A DNA stretch of 64,000 bases from Bathynomus jamesi (taxonomy: Eukaryota; Arthropoda; Malacostraca; Isopoda; Cirolanidae), in contig JAJOZX010005806.1 in assembly GCA_023014485.1 (NCBI GenBank), positions 16,001-80,000 on the forward strand. The letters run 5' to 3'. Both the position numbers and the translations under genes were made by a program. The notes under the pieces are model-generated. The model saw only the letters and a list, made by a program, of their open reading frames with translations, searched no databases and had not been told where the DNA came from. This document shows positions 55,994-64,000 of this stretch, one piece after another; position 1 is the first letter of the stretch, and the number at the start of each line of letters is the position of its first letter.

Positions 55994-58900
55994 ATGTCTT
56001 ACCATTTAAATTATCATAAACAGTGTTGTGACCCCTTTAAGAGAGACAAGAAAAGAATCTTAAAGGGTTTAAGAAATTTACCATTAAATGTAACAGAAAA
56101 AATCCCTGCACTCATTAATTGGAAAGTTTGTACAAACTGTTCTATAAGATTAAATGAACTTGAAGAACCTGATAAATTATTTAATGATGTTTTTGAAACG
56201 AGTCATCTACAAGTACCTCTTCATTTCAAAGCAGTCCAGGAAGTACACATTTGCAAACTGACAATCCTGGTGAGATCAGTGATATTGAAATCTGTAGAGA
56301 ACAAACCAAGAACATTCTTGAAGAAATGGAGATTTCACCAATAAAATTCTGTAAGTGTATGAATTATAATTTGGGGACTTATTTTTGAAAAGTATAATTA
56401 TCAGAAAATGCATTATATGATTTTTAAAAATCATCTAAACTCTTTATCTTTGTGTATACATTGTTTCATAGGTTATCAAAATAATGCAGTTTTATCAAAC
56501 TTGTAGTAAACATAACATTCTTTAACAATTTAAGGAATTGCAAAAAAAATAGTTATGTACAATAAATGAATTCTGATTAGTTATTAAATTATGAAAATAT
56601 GTTGCTGTAACTTACAGTAATTCTAAATTTTGGATGATGCCTAATTTCAGATAGTATGAACACTGACAGAATATCTAAAAAAGCATCAGACAAATATGAC
56701 AAGTGCGTATCTACTTTGAAAAAGAATTTTGAATAGTCTTTCTCAGCATCTATGGATGAGGGAGCATCTACATCCAAGTGATTATGCATAAAAAAATTGG
56801 AAAGGTAAGGATTGCTCAAATTCAACTAAATTAGCAACTCATGGTCACGATTAAAGACTTGATGTATATAATTTTAGATGTTTTAAATTTCAGTAGCCTA
56901 ACTTTTTTTCATTATCATTCTTACATACAGAACACAATCACACCATTTTAACAATGTCTAAAACATATCCATGGAAGGTAGATATTATTATATTTTTTCT
57001 GTTTAGGTCCTGATCTTAGAGTACATTAAATTAATAATTTCAATTTAAGAAAATTCTGATATCCCTTACCTTTTATTTATTTAATAGGTACAAAACTATG
57101 ATGAGGGAGCTCACTGAAGCATTCAACTCTACAACTTCCTACCAAAGAAGGTTGCAGATTCTTACTCTATCCTCATACACGATCTCAAAAACTCGAGTGT
57201 TCTTTGGGGCTAGTAGATATCTTGTTGATAAAGCCAGGAGCATGAAGCAATAGTATGGAATATTGCTAAATGTTCCTAAATACAGTAAAGGGAAAAAGAT
57301 AAGTGATGAAACTATTTCTAATGTGACAGCTTTCTATGAGGACCCAGAATTTAGTTGGGTGTATCCAGGAAAAAAGGACTGTGTTAGTGTCAGAGACAAA
57401 GATGGAAACAAAATTTACAAACAAAAGCATCTTTTACTCAGTAATTCGAAAGAACTGTATCTTGGGTATAAAGAAACTGACTCAAGTATAAGTTTTTCAA
57501 CATTTGCAGCTCTTAGACCCAAATGGTGTGTTATTGCTGGAGGTACAGGTACACACTCATTTTGTATTTGTACCTATCACCAGAACCCCAAATTAATGGC
57601 TTCAGCAATTGGTGACAAGGACTTGACTTATCATTCATTGATTCAAAAGAGTGTCTGTGATGTGGACAACATTAAATATATGTTACACCAGTAGAGAATG
57701 TCCTGGTGTTGCTGGTGTAGATAACTATTTGAACACATTAAATGTACTGACTTCCAGGGATTCAATTGAATATGACCAGTGGACCAGCACTGACAGGGAA
57801 ACTTTGTCAAATGTAACTGTTATAGTGGAGAAATTCATTGAAAAACTTTCAGAATCAATTTATTCTCTTACTCGTCATCATTATATAGCTGAGAGTCAAA
57901 GCCTCTACATGAAGACCCTTAAGCAAAATCTCAGTGAAGATGAAGTTTTAGTACTGGGATACTTTTCTGAGAACTATTTTCATCACTCAAGATGCACCAC
58001 AGAGCTTCCATTGGACAAATGAACAAATTACATTGAAATGGGGGCATGATGCCAGTAAGTGTATCTGTGTAAAGATGCGTTTGCGTTACTCACCTACTGG
58101 ATACTCTGTTAGTGGGGTCATGGCAGCTGCTGCTGGTTGCTGAGATAGGAGGTTGAGTTGCCAGTGAGGACCACCCAGAGGGCCTTCAATTGAGTGAAAA
58201 GAAATCCTTCGACTTCAGTACCACCCGCACTGCTAAGAATGAGAGAAATGAGGTGAGCAAGTTCCCAATTTTAGTATGGTTGAGATTATGTCAAATAGGC
58301 GGCTCCTACCAATTTGAAACTGGGTTCTCACCTTTAAGATCTCTGGGGCATAGCCAGTCTGCCTCTTTTAAAGACTTACTCTTCGGCTTATGGTGGGAGG
58401 ATTTAAGAAAAGTAAAACATCCTTTGCCTAATTTAATGAATGAAACAACAATAACACTTATAAGGTTAACTGCATCAGCAGGCAAATTTTTTACAGGTAA
58501 CTAAAGAAAATATGAACAATTTTAGTGATCATACACCAATGTGTATTCAGAACCAACTAAGCACTTGAAAAAAATTATTACTCTACAAAACAAAAGAAAC
58601 AAACATCATTAGTCCCATACCACACACAAAAATGTCAACATAAAATAAAACCATTAAATTATTGGCCATCACCAGCCCATTACCATGCAAAGGAGACAAG
58701 ACTTACAGAAAAAAAGGAACTTACATAACTAATGCAAAAAACAAAAAGAATATTAGTCATTAGGGCAAGGTCATTGAGTGTTACCCAAATTGTATAAACC
58801 TGATAAGTCCCAGATATGTCATTTTAAACTCCACTTCATCTCACAATCATTAAAGGTATTCTTGGCTCAATCAGTGCAAACAAAAGCAATGTTTATCACA

Positions 58901-60650
58901 AAAAAAAAATGTGAATACTGGCTTCAGCATTTGTCTAGGCATTGGGAAGAAAAAAGCTTTGTCCAAATTCACTTCAATAAGCAAATGTCCCAGCCAAAAA
59001 CAAATCCCTGATAAAGAGAAAAAAAAACCCAACAACATTTAGAGATTATCCCCCCAGCACTGTCATCAGTGGACCCACAGGAATCCATGAGTGCAATGAT
59101 GCCAGAAAAGGGAGCAAAATTGACAATGATGATTATGATTAATGTTCTAAAATTTTGGGGTATGTATTTGCATTAATATGTTGCTCATAAGGCAGTTAAA
59201 GGTACAATTTAGTTCACAGCATGAGAAAGCTCAAAATCCATTGTGATGCATATTGATAACTGAAGTTAGGTTTTTCAACAAGGTCTTTATAAAGGAAATC
59301 AGGCATTCAAAAATGATTATAATATTTACATGATAATTTTAAGTGATCCAAATATGTGAGACATGGTTCTTATAGCTAATGGATAAGCAATAAAAACACC
59401 AATGGTAAAAACAAGACTACAGGATCACCTACCACACCATCAAGGAGAAGTGAGATGCTTTCCCGTCTCTTGAAATGGGCATATGATTGCCTCAGTGTTT
59501 TTAACATTCTCTATATTGAGAGAATTTCAAATCTATTATAATCAATTAAAAAGAGAAGAAAAACATTTTTAGTAACTCTGAAGGCCTGGCTTTCTAAAGA
59601 AAGCTCTGGCCCAATGGGGATTACTGAAACCTCTCAGGCCCAACTGAGGGGTTTGGGAGCTCTCAGGAATCCTTCCCAATAGTGGAGTTCCCACCAACTT
59701 GGGGTGTTAACCATACCATCTCAACATTACACCCAGTGGTTGTGTATAAAATGGAAGATGGTAAATTGAGCCACACTAGCTATTGTATCATTAGTGATAG
59801 TTTAGATCATAACACTGCAGCAGTGTATACATTTCAACACTTTTTAGTTCAAGACATTAAAGTGAGATTCCCTAATGTAAAAACAATGAAATATTTTTCT
59901 GATGTTGTGCTGGACAATACAAAAACCGTTTTAATTTTAGCAATTTATGCCATCATGAAACAGATTTTGGTATAAAGGCAGAGTGGAACTTTTTTGCCAC
60001 TAGTCATAGCAAAAATGCCTGTGATGGCATTGGAGAAAGTGTGAAGAGAGCAGCAGCTAAAGCTAGTTTGCAAAGAACAACAACAGGACACATCTGGTCT
60101 CCACAGAGTTTCTATGACTTTTGTACACAAAATTTTTAGTCCAAGTTTAAATTCATTACAAAAGAACAAATATATCATAATAAAACAGAACTCAGTAGTA
60201 GGTTTGAAAAAGCAGTGACAGTGAAGGGCACACAAGGTTTTCACAGAATTGTGCCAATGTCTCAGAGTCACATTAAAGCTTATTTAGTTTCAGACTCCAA
60301 TGACTATACTGCTGTTAGTTTTATGACCTCTGAACAAGGTGACTCAAGACATGAATCCAGATTTATCAAATGAGCAAAAATTTCCTGTGGGAAAGTATGT
60401 TGCATGTATTTATGATGGTAGAAAATATCTAGGAATCATTTTAGATTATTCAGAAGAATTCCAAGATTATAAAATCAAGTTTCTAACTACTACTATTTCC
60501 AACAAGAATAATAGATACTATTTCCCAACTAATAAAGATGATGTTTGTTGGGTAGAAGGCAAAAACATCCTTCATGAAATGTCAACTCCTAATATTCAAT
60601 CTGGTACCAGAGTTGTGTATATCTTTGAAATACATAATACTGAGAAAGGC
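55994..60650 (+). pseudogene. Large multi-exon transposon protein, broken by insertion
   Basis: Exon 1 (55994-56350) starts MSYHLNYHKQCCDPFKR and has VCTNCSIRL; donor GTAAGT at 56351. Exon 2 begins about 56652 (DSMNTDRISKKASDKYDKC). From about 57095: a leucine-rich YQRRLQILT start, then AFYEDPEFSWVYPGKKD, RPKWCVIAGGTGTHSFCICTY in two blocks, HQNPKLMAS, YFSENY, then HWTNEQIT at 58034. After the insert it resumes at 59724 with TLHPVVVYKMEDGKL, MKYFSDVVLDN, NFFATSHSKNACDGIGE and a C-terminal CWVEGKNIL near 60560. Stops and shifts are scattered. Conserved D/H/C positions suggest an enzyme, probably the transposase; I do not recognise a named superfamily. Confidence 0.6.
58035..59723. mobile_element. 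1.7 kb insert with 5 bp duplication (includes repeat copy 2)
   Basis: ACATT occurs immediately at both ends (58030-58034 and 59724-59728), and removing the insert and one copy restores the reading QITLHPVVVY. The first 510 bp (58036-58547) match the SINE-like body at 50697-51178, starting within its B-box region, as expected of a 5'-truncated retrotransposed copy. The remaining 1.1 kb is unassigned. Confidence 0.75.
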
Positions 60651-61164
60651 TAGGTACCAAAAATGTTTCAGATTTAATGTATTGTATAGCAATTATTTTT
60701 ATTCAAGTAATGTCTTAATTTGTTCAATAAAACATAATTATACTAGCAGTATTTTTTTGCCTTTGAAGATCGACAAAGTTGAGAGAGTTATTATTATTAT
60801 TATTATTATTATTGAGTTTTAGGAAAACACTAATAAGTTTATCTTATAGCTATACTTAATCCACTTGTAAGTCAAGGAAAACATCTTATAAGAGAGCTTG
60901 GTAAGTAAAACAGGCATAATGGTGCAAGTTCAAAGTCCAGCAAATAGAATGTGTTTTTAACCTCCACTACCATTTAATGAAGGGGAAAAATACACAATGT
61001 AGAGGTAAAAATACACAGTCATTGACTAAGTCATATAGAAGAGTAATTGAGGTACGAAATGATGAAAAAACATCTTGAATATCTGTATCATAGGGGGTGG
61101 GGCCCCCAAGCAAATATTCAAACTGATATAACTTTTTAACTATTTGGTTAAATGCATTTTTATT
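60651..61164. other. 3' part of the long-TIR element
   Basis: AT-rich sequence with an (ATT)n run at 60789-60815 and no further coding blocks before the right terminal repeat. Confidence 0.5.
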
Positions 61165-61439
61165 ACTTAGTCAATTATTCTTTAGGATTTGAGCTTTCAA
61201 GTGGTTTTTAAATTTTTTTTCTTAGCTTAATTAGGGACCAAGTTATAGACTTTTAAAAATTAAGGGGCCAGCCCCCACCACCAAAATTGGGGGGTCCCAT
61301 AACTTTTGAACCATTACTCTGATTGCTCTGGAACTCGATATTTTGTGTTTTTCAGCATAAACAATGCTGTATAGCAATTTTAAGCAAAATCTAAGTGGGT
61401 ATGGTTTCAGGCAATGCCTGAATTGTCCTGGAATGACCC

Positions 61440-62090
61440 TTAACTATCAATTTGCGCAAGAAAAGGAGGTCATTTTTCTTAGTAATTTTTAATGAGGATT
61501 CAGAATATATTAATATTTTTTAATGGTTTGGAGTGCTGTTAAAACGAATATTATCCTATGTTTTTATTAAGCATAATTTATTTTATTTTATACTAAATAA
61601 ATATACAATTAATCATTTAATTTAAAATTATGTAACATTTTGTAAACTTTATATTGTATTTTTTATTATTATTATTATTATTATTATTTATCACCACCAT
61701 TACTCTCACTTGCCACTTTCACTTTTTTATGTAATAAATAGACTAAATGCCATTATTTTGCCTAAAAAACCTGAATGCTTCCAATGGCATATTCAGATGA
61801 GAATACAGTACTGTGAATATATTAATGTTGTATCAAATATCTAAAATTGTAAAACTGTCACTTGTATTCTTTTCTGAATAAAGGTTTTTGAAAGAAAGAT
61901 TTGGTTAGGTTAGGTTAATTAACCTTCTAAAGTTTTCAAACCAGCCATTACTGGCAATGAACCCACTACTACTACCATTAGTTGAAGATTTGCCCTCCGT
62001 TTCTTAAATTTAAGTGTTCATAGAGATGGAGGGCCTCTTCACAAATGACCAATCCATTAAGAACTTTTTCTGGTCCTAGTCCTCCATCCT
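61440..62090. other. GLRX3 intron, AT-rich
   Basis: Contains an (ATT)n run at 61662-61690 and two to three TTAGG units near 61903-61917, too few to be a telomere relic. No coding motif was recognised. Confidence 0.5.
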
Positions 62091-62099
62091 TGCATTTAA

Positions 62100-62430
62100 A
62101 TGTTTTTTCATTTCTTCTAATACAGGGTCGCGTCTGCTTACATGACACTTTTGCACTTATTGGTACAGCAGCACTGACACTAACCCTTATTTTGCCCTTG
62201 CTTTTTTTTTTTTAATGTACTGTATGGTCAACTCATTAACCCCATACTGCTTCCTGACCATCACAGCACTCGCATCACTTCTAAGTTTGTCTAAGATTCC
62301 AATCTTTTCAGTCAGTGCCATCACTTTACACTGTTTTCACTACCACTTGACTTACACTTAGAGGTCATGGTTACACAGTCACGCGAACTGCCAAAACCTG
62401 TATTGTGAATATCGAAACCGTGAACAGTGG
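62100..62430 (-). pseudogene. Tigger-type remnant with CENP-B N-terminal HTH
   Basis: On the minus strand a start at 62368 leads to ALTEKIGILDKLRSDASAV, then VRKQYGVNELTIQYIKKK, the CENP-B/pogo helix-turn-helix. Wording upstream (GGTTTCGATATTCAC) is typical of Tigger termini. The catalytic domain is missing. Unlike the copy at 5004-5138, it is clearly diverged. Confidence 0.7.
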
Positions 62431-62526
62431 GGGGTTCTTTGTACCTTCATTTATTTCTACACTTAGACCCAGCTTAAATTGGTATGATGATGATTTTCTT
62501 TTTCATTAGTTCTTTCTTGAATTTAG

Positions 62527-62688
62527 GAAGTAACATTTGCCACAATTCTTGCTGAAGATATTCCTGAAGTGAGCCAGAAATTTGAAATAACTGCTGTTCC
62601 TACATTTCTGATCTTAAGAGAAGGAAACATTGTGGAGAGAGTGGATGGAGCAAATGCTGCAGAACTCTCTACCAAAGTTAAAACTCAG
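62527..62688 (+). CDS. GLRX3: GLRX3 (PICOT) exon, rest of thioredoxin-like domain
   Basis: Acceptor AG at 62525-62526, donor GTTAGT at 62689, exactly 54 codons in phase 0 with the preceding exon. It reads EVTFATILAEDIPEVSQKFE, then ITAVPTFLILREGNIVERVD and GANAAELSTKVKTQ. The cis-proline VPTF motif and the VDGANAxEL ending match the PICOT thioredoxin domain. Phase and content agree with direct splicing to 48648-48750 across 13.8 kb. Confidence 0.95.
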
Positions 62689-63831
62689 GTTAGTTTGAAC
62701 ATTTGTATTTATTTTGACAGACCAAATCTTGTAGCACTGATAGCATAACTAATTCTAGAATAGCTAAGTTAAATATTCAGTCAAGTTGAGTCAGGCCTTG
62801 ATTTTAAGTGAAGATTCCTGTTGTGAGTATCCTACTCGGGAATGCGTTGATTTGCAAAGGACTTAGAAAGGTTGGATTACATTGAGAAAAAACTAACCTA
62901 TGAAGTATTACCTATCACTTGCAAGAAGGAAGGAGTAATTGTTGAGAGTTCTGAAAATCCATTTAATACAGCACTCTTACAGCCTACATAACATAGCAGT
63001 TTGGGGAAATACAAGCTATTATTATTTTATGTGATGTATTCATTAAATGTTACATAAAAATCCTTGGAATTATATCACATGCTAAAACCAACTAATTTTA
63101 CACAAATCCCATGTCCTTAAGCTGAGTGATCTGCACAAGCTGAATATCTGCTTGCATAATCATAAAATATTTTATAAAGAAGCTCCTGTATTAATTGTAG
63201 AAATCGCATCAAACAACCAAGTAAATCATTACTTCCAAAAACCAAAGGTCACACTAGAAATATGAAGGAGAACGCACTCGTACAAAGTAGTTGATATTTG
63301 AAATAATCTAGAATCAAATTTAAAAGAAAAAGATTCTAAAGGAAGTTTTCGTACTCATCTAAAATTTGGATAGATGTTTTCTTTAACTTTCTCTAGTACT
63401 TAGTCTTTTATAAAAATTTTACATCACATCTAAATAGTAGGTTTCAGCATGTAAAGTGTGAATGCTTGCTAAAGGCAGTTTACAATTGTGTACAGTATGT
63501 GTGTTCTAATAATTGAAATTATACTTCTCTATGTAAACTATTTGTAAATAAAGATTTTTTTTGTAGGGAATGGATAAAATTAGGATAGACACAATTGAAC
63601 CACCACTTTTTATTTATATCTTGTGTTTTAGTGTATCTAAAAATAAAAATTAAAAAATTGGATGCTTCATGTCAGCAAATGGTGATTTTTTTATTATTTT
63701 TTAGGGTTTTGTTTTGACTCGTTTTATAAAACGAGTTTATAAGTATTTTATTTTGTTTATTGTGTTTATTGTATCAGTATGTTGTTGTTAGTCTATTACT
63801 CATCTCGGCAATTTCTAAACATCTTTTTCAG
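62689..63831. other. GLRX3 intron
   Basis: AT-rich intron with no recognised transposon gene. It ends in a pyrimidine-rich acceptor atctttttcag. Confidence 0.8.
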
Positions 63832-64000
63832 GCTGCAAAAGCTTCTCTCTTATCTGTGGATCCTTCAAAGCTGAAAGAAGACCTGAATGCCCGCCTCAAA
63901 CGACTAATAAATTCCTCCAAATGTTTCCTTTTTATGAAAGGTTCTCCAGAAACACCAAAATGCGGTTTGTGGCAATTAAAAAGACTTAACATGTACAGAA
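63832..64000 (+). CDS. GLRX3: GLRX3 (PICOT) exon, start of first glutaredoxin domain, partial
   Basis: Phase 0 start AAKASLLSVDPS, then LKEDLNARLKRLINSSKCFL and FMKGSPETPKCGL, continuing past the window end. LNARLKRLI and FMKGSPETPKCG match the entry of a monothiol glutaredoxin domain. The expected active-site CGFS reads CGLW here, and the following helix seems about two residues short (WQLKRLNMYR). This could be a real change, a base-calling error, or a donor hidden at GTTTGT in the same spot, with the true exon ending at TGCG. Confidence 0.85.

Larger units (their letters stand above)
55684..61439 (+). mobile_element. 5.8 kb long-TIR element interrupted by a 1.7 kb insert
   Basis: Terminal inverted repeats of about 275 bp (55684-55960 and 61165-61439) start GGGTCATTCCAGGACAA on both sides. 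The right tip abuts TTAA, while the left flank reads TCAAT, so a TTAA duplication is possible but not proven. The interior encodes a multi-exon protein on the plus strand. Superfamily unassigned; TTAA would hint at Kolobok or piggyBac-like chemistry. Confidence 0.75.

Noticed and set aside
61903..61917. Short TTAGG repeat, possible interstitial telomere
   Set aside because: Only two to three units; expected by chance in AT-rich sequence.
1..64000. CRISPR array or bacterial operon structure
   Set aside because: Spliced genes, transposons and microsatellites show a eukaryotic genome. The repeats are inverted or dispersed and have no regular spacers.

Overview
This is an AT-rich eukaryotic window with almost no host coding sequence. 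The one host gene I can defend is GLRX3 (PICOT, a monothiol glutaredoxin), on the + strand. Three exons are visible: 48648-48750, 62527-62688 and 63832-64000 (running off the window). A 13.8 kb intron packed with transposon debris separates the first two. Spliceosomal introns, many Tc1/mariner, Tigger/pogo and hAT copies, (TA)n arrays and an RNase H-bearing LINE point to an invertebrate, most likely an arthropod and plausibly a crustacean. The species cannot be fixed from sequence alone.

Layout. 0-8 kb: a compound inverted repeat, a (TA)n array holding a 2.7 kb transposon, three Tigger-type elements, a broken hAT gene and a foldback repeat. 8.1-15.1 kb: a hAT transposon with introns; one intron carries a second transposon (10689-13925), whose left end carries a 207 bp foldback element. 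15.5-26.0 kb: a CACTG-ended element whose right end was hit by a 7.7 kb element with long terminal repeats. That element's coding exon was hit by a 4.3 kb element, whose intron in turn holds an apparently intact Tc1/mariner transposase gene. 26.9-44.9 kb: a chain of transposons lying end to end in (TA)n arrays, including three hAT-like elements, three mariner relatives, a MITE and a GC-rich 6.3 kb LINE. 45-64 kb: GLRX3 with its introns, containing a second LINE, hAT/mariner/Tc1/Tigger remnants, a tRNA-derived repeat, and a 5.8 kb long-TIR element interrupted by a 1.7 kb insert.

Most notable signal. Six elements begin and end with the heptamer TAGGGTG (one end of the first copy has one change), each flanked by an 8-9 bp duplication. 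Five of them (2003-4691, 20124-24460, 27333-29960, 31971-35053, 41795-44859) encode one protein family with fixed blocks: DGK, FDTTASN, CRHH, HxARW, HLWYLSE and VNDxAER. The order of acidic, C(2)H, RW and ER motifs resembles a diverged hAT catalytic core. Four of these five sit in (TA)n microsatellites with ATATATAT on both sides, so the family looks microsatellite-targeting. The sixth (10689-13925) encodes a different C(2)H protein. The 7.7 kb element at 18255-26007 encodes the same protein family with different termini and a 9 bp duplication.

Most transposase genes carry only a few frameshifts or stops, many of them one-base losses in homopolymers, so some breaks may be sequencing errors rather than decay. 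Superfamily names below are inferences from termini, duplications and motifs, since no database search was possible.
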